DNA of 43,760 bases. Origin: CAYOHG01 sp964465125. Its GTDB lineage: Bacteria > Planctomycetota > Phycisphaerae > UBA1845 > Fen-1342. How positions within the stretch are numbered: the first letter of the stretch is position 1; every line of letters starts with the position of its first letter. The notes under the pieces were generated by a model. The model saw nothing but the letters and a program-made list of their open reading frames with translations. It was not told the DNA's origin and did no database searches. The DNA is taken from contig CAYXIO010000032.1 of assembly GCA_964465125.1 (NCBI GenBank), positions 1 through 43,760 of the forward strand, given 5' to 3'. This document shows positions 31,077 through 39,332 of this stretch, in pieces. Made by a program: the position numbers and the translations under genes.

Positions 31077-32705
31077 ATGGCTCGAGCGATGTTGGGCTTT
31101 GCGCTTGCGCTGGCTGGCACCGGCAGCGTGCTCGCGCAGCAGGTGATGGGCTTCGCCGCGCGGCCCGATTGCGGGCTGAGCTACGCGCCCGGCGCGCCCT
31201 GGACCTGCGCGCCGGCCGTCGGCGACTACGACGGCGACGGCTGGCTCGACGTGTTCTTGGTCGGCGGGCCCGACGGCCCGAGGCTCTTTCACAACAACCA
31301 CGATCGCACCTTCAGCGACGTCTCCGGGAGCGCGCTGCCTGAGGGCACACCCAACGCGATGATGGCCGTCTTTGCCGACATCGACAACGACGGCGACGCC
31401 GATCTCTACCTGGCCCGCTGGTGCGGAAACGATTTCCACGAAACCGGCGTCGAGTACCTGCGCAACGACGGCGGCGCGTTCGCGCTCGGCGGACTTCCTG
31501 AGATGCTCGCCTCGGAACCTGAGTTCGGCGGCGGCATGGCGCTGGGCGACACGGACCGCGACGGCGACCTGGATGTCGTGCGGGCGCACCAGTTCGGTGC
31601 GGGCTACTTCCTGCGCGGCGACGCCGACCTGAGCTTTCCGGACGAGACCGCCAGCTTCGGCGCGGGGTTCGATCTCGATCGGCGCTACTGGTCGATCGTC
31701 CTCGCCGACTTCAACAACGACGGCTGGCCCGACCTGCACGCCGCGATCGATTTCGACGCCGACTACCACGCCCGCAACCGGGGCGACGGGACCTTCGAGG
31801 ACGTCAGCGAAAGCGTCGGCGTCGGGAACACCGGCTCCGACATGGGCGTGGCGGTCGGCGACATTGAAAGCGACGGCGACCTGGACATCTTTTCGACCAA
31901 CATGGGCTGGCATGCCCTGTACGTGAACGACGGTACGGGCGTGTTTACGCAGGAAGCCCAGGCCCGCGGCGTCGACTTCTTCGGCCTGATCGGCAGCGGC
32001 TGGGGCACGCAATTCGCCGACCTGGACAACGACGGCGACCTCGACCTGGCCGCGGTCGACAGCGCCGTAAAAGGAAAGGTCTTCATCAACCGCGGGGACG
32101 GCTACTTTACCCGGGACGACACGCAGAACGGCCTGCTGCTCAGCGGCTACGGCCTGGTCAGCTTCGACTACGACCGCGACGGCGACCTGGACCTGCTCGT
32201 GAGCGCGGCCGGCGCGCAGCTCTACGAAAACAACAGCCCGGCGCTGGCAGGCAATCACTGGGTGATCATCGACCTCACCGGAGTGAGCTCGAACCGGGAC
32301 GGAATCGGAGCCCGGCTGTACGCGCAGACCGGCGGCCGCACACAGATGCGCGAGTTGCTGGGCGGCGAGTCATTCGTCGCCGGCCCGGCGCTGAAAGTCC
32401 ATTTCGGGCTGGGCACGTCGGAAGTCATCGACCGGCTGGAGATTCGCTGGCCGTCCGGGGCAACCCAGGCTCTCTACAACCTGCCCGCCGACCGCGAGTA
32501 CACGATCCTCGAGCAACCCTGCCAAGGCGAGATCGTGCCGAACGGCGTGGTGGATCTGCTCGATCTGTCCACGCTGCTGATTGCATTCGGACAGTGCGAC
32601 GGCGACACCGGCTTCAACCCGCTCGCCGACCTCGATGCGGACGGGTGCGTCAAGCTTGAAGACTTGCAGAGCATGCTGGATCGATTCGGGAGTTGGTGCG
32701 AGTAG
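31077..32705 (+). CDS. Exported FG-GAP/VCBS repeat protein with ASPIC/UnbV domain and dockerin-like tail
   Basis: A 542-residue secreted protein with signal peptide MARAMLGFALALAGTGSVLAQ. It contains a series of Asp-rich calcium-binding FG-GAP/VCBS repeats (VGDYDGDGWLDVFLVGG, FADIDNDGDADLYLAR, GDTDRDGDLDVVRAH, FNNDGWPDLHAA, DIESDGDLDIF, DLDNDGDLDLAAVD, YDRDGDLDLLVS), which build a seven-bladed integrin-like propeller. An ASPIC/UnbV domain follows at about 390-475 (HWVIIDLTG, GARLYAQTGG, VHFGLGTSEVIDRLEIRWPSG), then a dockerin-like C-terminus with VVDLLDLSTLLIAFGQC and DLDADGCVKLEDLQSML. ATG 31077 has GAAGGAG upstream. Probably extracellular; the tail is shared with the choice-of-anchor L protein at 25887. 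Confidence 0.88.
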   Translation: MARAMLGFALALAGTGSVLAQQVMGFAARPDCGLSYAPGAPWTCAPAVGDYDGDGWLDVFLVGGPDGPRLFHNNHDRTFSDVSGSALPEGTPNAMMAVFADIDNDGDADLYLARWCGNDFHETGVEYLRNDGGAFALGGLPEMLASEPEFGGGMALGDTDRDGDLDVVRAHQFGAGYFLRGDADLSFPDETASFGAGFDLDRRYWSIVLADFNNDGWPDLHAAIDFDADYHARNRGDGTFEDVSESVGVGNTGSDMGVAVGDIESDGDLDIFSTNMGWHALYVNDGTGVFTQEAQARGVDFFGLIGSGWGTQFADLDNDGDLDLAAVDSAVKGKVFINRGDGYFTRDDTQNGLLLSGYGLVSFDYDRDGDLDLLVSAAGAQLYENNSPALAGNHWVIIDLTGVSSNRDGIGARLYAQTGGRTQMRELLGGESFVAGPALKVHFGLGTSEVIDRLEIRWPSGATQALYNLPADREYTILEQPCQGEIVPNGVVDLLDLSTLLIAFGQCDGDTGFNPLADLDADGCVKLEDLQSMLDRFGSWCE

Positions 32706-32803
32706 TTCCTACGGGAGGGCCGTCGCGACCGAGACCTTGCTCCGTCCGACCAGGGGCAGGCCGCCGGCGCGACTGATTTCGAAGAGTCTGAAGGGGCCGG
32801 TCC

Positions 32804-35005
32804 ATGTTCGCGTCCGAGAAGAATGCGCCGGTGCGCTGCGCGGCGCTTGCGTTGATTTCCACCCTGCTGTTCTCGCTGGGCTGTCCGCCTCAACCGCCCG
32901 CCGACAATACCAACGACAATTCGGGCGGCGACGCAACGACGCCCGCGGCCTGGGCGCTGGCCTTCGACGCCAGCGAGACCGGCGCCCTTTCGAGTGTCTG
33001 GGGCAGCAGCGCCAGCAATGTCTTCGCCGTCGGCGGATCGCCTGGCGCCGGTGAAATCTATCACTACGACGGAAGTTCGTGGAACGAGATGGAAATGCCG
33101 GCAGGCGTTTCGCTGCTGGTCTGGGTGTACGGCTTCGGACCCAACGAGGTGTTCGCGGTCGGCGAGGACGGCAGCGCCGTGCGCTACGACGGCGCCGCGT
33201 GGACCAAGCTGGAAACCGGCACCACCGAGGACCTCTGGGGCATCTGGGGCGCGACGCCGTCGGAGATGTGGGTCGTCGGCGGTTCCGTCGGCGACGGCGA
33301 TCCGGCCCTGCTGCGCTTCAACGCCAGCGACAACAGCTTCACCCCGGTCGCCGTCCCCGCGAACGACCGCTCCGCGACGTCGCTCTTCAAGGTCTGGGGC
33401 ATCGGCTCGAAGGTCTTCGCGGTCGGCGAGCGCGGGCTGATCATCGAGTACGACGGGTCGAGCTGGGCGCAGGTCCCCACCGGCGCCAACGCCGATGAGG
33501 ATTTCGTCTCGCTCTGGGGCACCAGCGAGGATCACATCGTCGCGGTCGGCGGGCGCTCAAGCGCTCGCCTCTCCGTCTACGACGGTACGAGCTGGAACAC
33601 CATCAAGCCCACCGGAGTTCCGGGGTTGAACGCCGTCTTCATGGCGGAGGCGGGAGAGGCGATCGTCGGCGGCACGAACGGTTACGTCGGCTCGTTCGAT
33701 CCCGACGCGCTTGCGCTGACGGCCGAGAGCGCCCCGACCAACCAGACCGTTCACGCACTCTGGGCGGCGAGCCCGGCGCGGTTCTTCGGCGTCGGCGGGC
33801 GCTTCAGCGCCCCGTACACCGGCCTCGCTCTGGTGCGCGTGCCTGGCGACGCGAGCGGCTACCCGCAGACGTTGAACCCGCTGACCCCCAGCGACGACAG
33901 CGGCAACCAGAACGACAACGGTAACGACAATTCCAGCCAGCAGGACATCACCGACTGCGACGGCAACGGCAGGGACGACGCGGCGGACATCGCCGGCGGC
34001 GCCACGGATTGCGACGGCAACGGAATTCCGGACGGCTGCCAGCCCGACAGCGACGGCGACGGCGCCATCGACGCCTGCGAGATGTGCGACAACGACCCCA
34101 GCAAGACCTCGCCCGGCGTCTGCGGCTGCGGCGTCGCTGACACCGACACCGACGGCGACGGAACCGCCGACTGCCTGGACGGTTGCAACGATCTGGTCGA
34201 TTCCGACGGCGACGGCGTGGCCAATTGCATTGACGGCTGCCCGAACGACATCGACAAAACCGAGCCGGGCGTCTGCGGCTGCGGCGTGCCCGACGAGGAC
34301 ACCGACAACGACGGCGTCAAGGACTGCAACGACCCCTGCGACGACCGCATTGACTCCGACGGCGACGGCGTGTCCGACTGCGTCGACGCCTGCATCGGCA
34401 ACGACGCCAGCGGCGACAGCGACGGCGACGGGGTCTGCGATTCCAACGACCTGTGCCCGGGCTCGGACGACTTCGCCGACGCCGACACGGACGGCATTCC
34501 GGACGGTTGCGACGCCTGCCCGAACGACCCGACCAATACGTGCTGCACGCACGAGACGGATTGCGGCCTGGGCTTCAACTGCGTCGCCGGCCAGTGCACG
34601 GCGGTAACGGCGGATATTGAGCTTGGAACTGGCAGCAGCGCCGTGACGTACGCGAAGCTCCTCTGGGGCGGCACGTACAACATGCAGGCCGGCTTCCAGG
34701 GGTTGATCGACGCCTACGTCAGCTTCCGCGTCAGCGGCTTTGCGCCCGGCGCGACCGTCGACGTAGCGACGAGCATCCGCATCGTCGAAACCAACCAGCT
34801 CATTCACCAGACGCTGCTGCCGCGGACGCTGATCGACGCCGGCGGGGGCATCAACCAGTACTTCGACTTCTACATGTTCGTCTTCGTGCCCCCTGCGCAG
34901 GTGGACGGCAAGGTGGTTCGGCTGTCCGTCACCGTAACGGACCAGACCGACCCGAATATCACCGCTTCGGAGACGATCGACCTTGTCGCCGACGTGCTTC
35001 CATAG
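32804..35005 (+). CDS. Lipoprotein with propeller-like repeats and thrombospondin type 3 calcium repeats
   Basis: A 733-residue surface lipoprotein. The signal ends at the lipobox LLFSLGC (Cys27), followed by an Asn/Asp-rich linker. Residues about 50-350 hold repeats of the form VWGSSASNVFAVGG...YDGSSWNEM, typical of a six- or seven-bladed propeller. Residues about 385-600 are Asp-rich TSP type 3 repeats (DSDGDGVANCIDGCPND, EPGVCGCGVPDEDTDNDGV), ending in a Cys-rich piece (CCTHETDCGLGFNCVAGQC). The last 130 residues form a beta-rich domain with no family I recognise. It should bind many Ca2+ ions and could reach outwards from the cell surface. The next gene, for a tetrahaem lipoprotein, starts 68 bases later in the same direction, so the two may be one unit. 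Confidence 0.85.
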   Translation: MFASEKNAPVRCAALALISTLLFSLGCPPQPPADNTNDNSGGDATTPAAWALAFDASETGALSSVWGSSASNVFAVGGSPGAGEIYHYDGSSWNEMEMPAGVSLLVWVYGFGPNEVFAVGEDGSAVRYDGAAWTKLETGTTEDLWGIWGATPSEMWVVGGSVGDGDPALLRFNASDNSFTPVAVPANDRSATSLFKVWGIGSKVFAVGERGLIIEYDGSSWAQVPTGANADEDFVSLWGTSEDHIVAVGGRSSARLSVYDGTSWNTIKPTGVPGLNAVFMAEAGEAIVGGTNGYVGSFDPDALALTAESAPTNQTVHALWAASPARFFGVGGRFSAPYTGLALVRVPGDASGYPQTLNPLTPSDDSGNQNDNGNDNSSQQDITDCDGNGRDDAADIAGGATDCDGNGIPDGCQPDSDGDGAIDACEMCDNDPSKTSPGVCGCGVADTDTDGDGTADCLDGCNDLVDSDGDGVANCIDGCPNDIDKTEPGVCGCGVPDEDTDNDGVKDCNDPCDDRIDSDGDGVSDCVDACIGNDASGDSDGDGVCDSNDLCPGSDDFADADTDGIPDGCDACPNDPTNTCCTHETDCGLGFNCVAGQCTAVTADIELGTGSSAVTYAKLLWGGTYNMQAGFQGLIDAYVSFRVSGFAPGATVDVATSIRIVETNQLIHQTLLPRTLIDAGGGINQYFDFYMFVFVPPAQVDGKVVRLSVTVTDQTDPNITASETIDLVADVLP

Positions 35006-35073
35006 ATTCGGATGAGTTGGGAAGGGTTCACTGATCAGGGCGCCTCAGGAGGCGATCCCGGGAGGAGACGAAC

Positions 35074-37482
35074 GTGAGAAACGCGCTGGTTCCTGCTCTC
35101 GTCGTGGCTGTAGGACTGCTGGTGGCCCTTGTTCCGGGCTGCCCCGTGCCGGAAACCTTCAACGGTGACGGCCCCATCGCCGAAGGCATCGCCGCGCCGC
35201 TCGGCGAGCCGGTGCCGAGCGCAACCGCGGCGCAGTTGGACGTGTTTGAACGCGGCAAGGCGGTGCTGACGAAGCGCTTCAAGGCGTCGACCGGCCTCGG
35301 TCCGGCGTTCAACGTCGAGTTCTGCGGTGCCTGCCATGAGAAACCGGTCGGCGGCGGAGACGCCGGCCTCTATCGCAACTTCTTCCTCGCAGGACGCGAG
35401 ACGGCCGATGGCGCCTTCGTGTTTTCCGAATCCGACGGAGCCGCCGGCGGCGTGCTGCGCGTCTTCAACCTCGGCACGGGCAACCGCGCCCGGCCGATCG
35501 TGCCCAGCGAAAACACCCTCTTTTCCCAGCGCAATTCGATCCCGATCTTCGGGACCGGCCTGCTCGCCGAAATCCCCGAGGCGGAGATTCTCAGCCGCTC
35601 CGACCCCAATGACGCCGACGGCGACGGCATCAGCGGCCGTCCCAACTACGATCGCGGCTTCGTCGGGCGATTCGGACGCAAGTGCCAGACGGTGTCGATC
35701 GAGGGCTTCATTCGCGGGCCGCTCTTCAACCATCTCGGCGTCACGACTACGCCGCTGAGCGACGAGCAGCGCTCGCAGTTGCCGATCGACAGCTCCGCTC
35801 AGGCGGTGCAGAAGGCGGTCATGAAGGTCGCCGTCCGGCCCGAGGACAAGCTCGGCCCGCATGAGCAGGCTGCCGCTCCCGACGGACCGACGACCGACGC
35901 GGACGCCGCCCCCGACCCCGAGATGAGCCAGCAGGAGCTGTTTGAGCTCGTCTCCTTCTCGATGCTGCTGGCGGCGCCCCAATTCGATGAGCCCACCGAC
36001 CAGACGCTGCACGGCAACGAGCTCTTTCACGAAGTCAATTGCGTCGCCTGCCACACGCCGCGGCTCAACGGCCCGCGCGGCCCGATTCCGGCATACACCG
36101 ATCTGCTGATTCACGACATGGGGCCCGACCTCGCCGACGGCATCGTCATGAAGGACGCGACCGGCTCCGAATTCCGCACCCAGCCGCTCTGGGGCATCAT
36201 CGCCAGCGCCGCCTACCTGCACGACGGGCGGGCCAAGACGCTTGAAGAGGCCATTCTGGCCCACGGCGGCGAAGCCCAGGCCTCGCGCGACTCGTTCGCG
36301 AATCTCTCGCGCTCTGACCGGGATCATCTGATCGCGTTTCTCGGTTCGCTGGGCGGTCGATCCCAGGCGAGCGCCGGCCTGCTGCCGCCGGATGCGCCCG
36401 TGCCGGCGGTTGGCGCCTACGGCGGCCCCTTCCGCGCGCTCAGCGACGCGGAGACAACCCGCTTCATCACCGGCCGAGCGCTGTTCGACCGTGAGTTCGC
36501 CTTCTCGGAAGGAACCGGCGGCATGACCGGTTCGGACAATCAGCCGCGCTTCAACGGCGACAGTTGCCGGGCCTGTCATTTTGACCCGGTCATCGGCGGC
36601 GCGGGCCCGATCAGCCTGAATGTGATGCGGCACGGCGTGGTGGATGGCGATGGGAACTTCGCGCCTCCGCCGACGACGCCGAACACGATTCTGCACAAGC
36701 AGACGGATTTCGCCGCGAAGATGGTCGAGCCGACGGCCGATTGCAACGTGTTCGAGATGCGTCAGACGCCGCACTCCTTCGGAGCGGGCCTGATCGACGC
36801 GATTGCCGGTGAGACGATCCTGGCCAACGCCGACGAAGCGGACTCGAACGCGGACGGCATCAGCGGCAAGGCTCATGTGCTTCCTGACGGCCGGGTCGGG
36901 CGATTCGGGTGGAAGGCGCAGGTCCCGAGCATAGGCGAGTTCATCCGCGATGCGATGGCGGCCGAGATCGGCTTGACGGTGGAGAGCCAGGCCGGCCTGA
37001 CGTTCGGGATGGACTCGGATACCGACGGGGCCGCCGACCCAGAGCTCAGCGCCGGCGAGGCGGAGGACATGGCGTTCTTCCTGGGCATGCTTGCGCCGCC
37101 GCCGCGCCAGACGCCGGCCGACCCGACCCTTGCGGCGCTGGGTGAGCAGTTGTTCGAGACCACGGGATGCACGGCGTGCCACATTCCGTCGCTGGCGAGT
37201 TCGTTGGGCGACGCCCCGCTGTTCTCGGATCTGCTGCTGCATGACATCCTGCCCGCAGGGACGCCGGGAATCGTCGACGGCGTGGCCACGCAGACGGAGT
37301 TTCGGACCGCGCCGCTGTGGGGCCTGAGTCACACCGCTCCGTACTTCCACGACGGACTGGCAGAGACGATCGAGGATGCGATCCTGCGGCACGACGGGGA
37401 AGCGCGTCCGATTCGGGACGAGTTCGAGGGCCTCAGCGAGTCCGACCAGGCCGCGCTGCTGGCGTTCCTCGAGACCCTGTAA
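35074..37482 (+). CDS. Tandem di-haem oxidoreductase (DUF1111) lipoprotein, four haem c sites
   Basis: An 802-residue lipoprotein (GTG start after GGAGGAG; lipobox LVALVPGC, Cys23) made of two homologous di-haem oxidoreductase units. Unit 1 has CGACH at residue 84 and CVACH at 323. Unit 2 has CRACH at 498 and CTACH at 699. The shared landmarks recur in register: DADGDGISGRPN / DSNADGISGKAH, GRFGRK / GRFGWKAQVPSI, ELFHEVNCVACHTP / QLFETTGCTACHIP, EFRTQPLWGI / EFRTAPLWGL, and YLHDGRAKTLEEAILAHGGEA / a matching YFHDGLAETIEDAIL segment. DUF1111 proteins are distant relatives of MauG/cytochrome c peroxidase, usually about 400-500 residues with two haems. Unit 1 carries an insert (about 225-300). 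Substrate is unknown; it may act as peroxidase or electron-transfer protein. A strong terminator follows. Confidence 0.92.
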   Translation: MRNALVPALVVAVGLLVALVPGCPVPETFNGDGPIAEGIAAPLGEPVPSATAAQLDVFERGKAVLTKRFKASTGLGPAFNVEFCGACHEKPVGGGDAGLYRNFFLAGRETADGAFVFSESDGAAGGVLRVFNLGTGNRARPIVPSENTLFSQRNSIPIFGTGLLAEIPEAEILSRSDPNDADGDGISGRPNYDRGFVGRFGRKCQTVSIEGFIRGPLFNHLGVTTTPLSDEQRSQLPIDSSAQAVQKAVMKVAVRPEDKLGPHEQAAAPDGPTTDADAAPDPEMSQQELFELVSFSMLLAAPQFDEPTDQTLHGNELFHEVNCVACHTPRLNGPRGPIPAYTDLLIHDMGPDLADGIVMKDATGSEFRTQPLWGIIASAAYLHDGRAKTLEEAILAHGGEAQASRDSFANLSRSDRDHLIAFLGSLGGRSQASAGLLPPDAPVPAVGAYGGPFRALSDAETTRFITGRALFDREFAFSEGTGGMTGSDNQPRFNGDSCRACHFDPVIGGAGPISLNVMRHGVVDGDGNFAPPPTTPNTILHKQTDFAAKMVEPTADCNVFEMRQTPHSFGAGLIDAIAGETILANADEADSNADGISGKAHVLPDGRVGRFGWKAQVPSIGEFIRDAMAAEIGLTVESQAGLTFGMDSDTDGAADPELSAGEAEDMAFFLGMLAPPPRQTPADPTLAALGEQLFETTGCTACHIPSLASSLGDAPLFSDLLLHDILPAGTPGIVDGVATQTEFRTAPLWGLSHTAPYFHDGLAETIEDAILRHDGEARPIRDEFEGLSESDQAALLAFLETL

Positions 37483-37556
37483 CCACAGGGACGCGGCCGA
37501 GCGAAGGCCGACGCGATCTGGAGGGAGAAGGAGACCGCATCTTGTTGCGGTCGATT

Positions 37557-37596
37557 GGACGCCGTGGTGGCTCCCCCACCGCGGCGTCCGGGTTTT
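37557..37596 (+). terminator. Rho-independent terminator after the DUF1111 gene
   Basis: Arms GGACGCCGTGGTGG (37557-37570) and CCACCGCGGCGTCC (37576-37589) pair over 14 bases with one G-T pair, around the loop CTCCC, followed by GGGTTTT. It lies between convergent genes. The minus side lacks a T tract, so it should act on the plus-strand transcript. Confidence 0.8.
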
Positions 37597-37618
37597 CCGT
37601 CGTTACTGCGCCGCCGGA

Positions 37619-39181
37619 TCAAGGCGAGGCGGTCGTGCCGATCGATTCAGCCGAATAGAACAGCGGCGCGCCCGCGCCCAGCGGAATCTCGAGCGAATAC
37701 CAGAGGATCAGAAATACACTCCAGCCCGTGACGAAGACCACGGAGTAGGGCAGCATCGTCGCAATCAGCGTGCCCAGCCCGGTCGACGGCACGTAGCGCC
37801 GGCAGACCGCCAGCAGGATCGGCAGGTACGGATTCAGCGGGGTGATGACGTTGGTGCACGAATCGCCGACGCGGTAGAGCGCCTGCGTGAATTCGGGAGA
37901 CTTCCCCAGGGCCATCATCATGGGCACGAATACCGGCGCCAGGATCAGCCACTTGGCCGAGGCGCTCGACATCAACAGGTTGATTCCGCAGGCGAGCAGC
38001 ACGAAGGCCAGCATCAGCGGGATGCCCGTGAAGTGAATGGACTTCAGCAGGTCCGCTCCGGCGATCGCGATGATGAATCCCAGATTGGACTTGCCGAACC
38101 ACGCGATGAACTGCCCCGCGAAGAACGCCAGCACGATGTAGCCGCTCATTCCCGCCATCGACTCCGAGATCAGTCGGGCCACGTCCCGATCCGATCGGAT
38201 TCTGCCCACCACGACCCCGTAGACGGTCCCCGGAATGAGAAACACCAGCATGATCAATCCGACCAGCGCGCTGAAGAACGGCTTGATGCTCTGATCGCGG
38301 GCGTCGCGCAGCACGCCGTACTCCGGCAGCACCAGCAGCAGGATCAGCGCAACGGTCAGCAGCAACGCGACGCCGGAGGCCAGCAGCCCGCGCCGCTCGC
38401 GATCGCTGAGCGCGTCCATCGTGTGGTCGGACTCGTTGCCGGACCCGGCCGGGCGCACCCAGCGCCCCAGCCGCGGCTGCACGATGCGGGCGCTGACGAA
38501 CCACCCCAGCAGCGTCAGCAGGCCCACCGATGCGGCCATGAAGTAGTAGTTGCAGCTCGCGTAGACCTCATAGCCGGGGTGAAAGTAGCGGGCCGCGTCC
38601 TGCGTAATCCCCGCCAGCAGCGGATCGATCGTTCCCAGCAGGAGGTTCGCTGAGAACCCGGCCGACACGCCCGCGAACGCATCCGCGATTCCGGCCAGCG
38701 GGTGCCGGCCGATCGCGAGGTACAGCAGCGCCGCCAGCGGCGGCAGGATCACGATGCCCGCGTCGGATGCGATGTTCGCGTTGATTCCCGCGAAGATCAC
38801 CGTCGGCGGAACCAGCCAGCGCGGCACCGACGTCACCGTCAGCTTCAGCAGCGCCGCGAAGAGCCCGGTCCTTTCGGCGACTCCCACCCCGATCATCGCG
38901 ACCAGCACCGTCCCGAGCGGTGCGAAGCCCGTGAAGTTGGTGACCACCGTGCCCAGCGCCCACTGCAACCCCTCGCGGCTCAGCAGGCTGAACGCCGCCA
39001 CCGGCTCGTGGCGAACCGGGTGCATCACCGACCAGCCCAGGCCCGCCGCGAGCCAGGAGATCAGCAACGTAAACACGCCGAGCAGCACGAAGATGGTCGC
39101 CTGGTCGGGCAGCCGGTTTCCCGCGCGCTCCACGATGTCCAGAAACACGCCGATCGCGCTGCGCCTGGGCGATTCAGTCAC
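37619..39181 (-). CDS. AbgT-family transporter
   Basis: A 520-residue inner-membrane transporter with some 11-12 helices. AbgT members take up p-aminobenzoyl-glutamate or export sulphonamides, driven by protons. Family signals are the start FLDIVERAGNRLPDQATIFVLLGV, NFTGFAPLGTVLVAMIGVGVAERTGL, GINANIASDAGIVILPP, and GDSCTNVITPLNPYLPILLA near the C-terminus. The start is taken as GTG 39179-39181 (VTESPRRSAIG), with TGGAG upstream; a longer frame runs into the aldehyde dehydrogenase gene and is rejected. It is downstream of that gene on the same strand with a 150-base gap, so cotranscription is possible but not certain. The substrate here is unknown. Confidence 0.9.
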   Translation of the reverse strand: MTESPRRSAIGVFLDIVERAGNRLPDQATIFVLLGVFTLLISWLAAGLGWSVMHPVRHEPVAAFSLLSREGLQWALGTVVTNFTGFAPLGTVLVAMIGVGVAERTGLFAALLKLTVTSVPRWLVPPTVIFAGINANIASDAGIVILPPLAALLYLAIGRHPLAGIADAFAGVSAGFSANLLLGTIDPLLAGITQDAARYFHPGYEVYASCNYYFMAASVGLLTLLGWFVSARIVQPRLGRWVRPAGSGNESDHTMDALSDRERRGLLASGVALLLTVALILLLVLPEYGVLRDARDQSIKPFFSALVGLIMLVFLIPGTVYGVVVGRIRSDRDVARLISESMAGMSGYIVLAFFAGQFIAWFGKSNLGFIIAIAGADLLKSIHFTGIPLMLAFVLLACGINLLMSSASAKWLILAPVFVPMMMALGKSPEFTQALYRVGDSCTNVITPLNPYLPILLAVCRRYVPSTGLGTLIATMLPYSVVFVTGWSVFLILWYSLEIPLGAGAPLFYSAESIGTTASP

Positions 39182-39332
39182 GAGTTGAACTCCAGTCGGC
39201 TGCGAACGAGCCCGCGCGGTATCGAAAGATAATGATGCTGCCGCCGCGTCGCCTGAGTCGATCCCCTGGAATCGCGCGGCGGCGTATTGTGGCCGGTGAG
39301 GGCGAAAGTGAACAGATCGCAGGCCCCCGGGG

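Noticed and set aside
25887..32705. Dockerin-like tails as evidence for a cellulosome
   Set aside because: No cohesin, scaffoldin or cellulase is in the window; tails of this type are common in planctomycete exported proteins without cellulosomes.
35035..37392. Long minus-strand frame (785 codons) opposite the DUF1111 gene
   Set aside because: Shadow frame; the plus strand carries lipobox, four CXXCH sites and DUF1111 landmarks.
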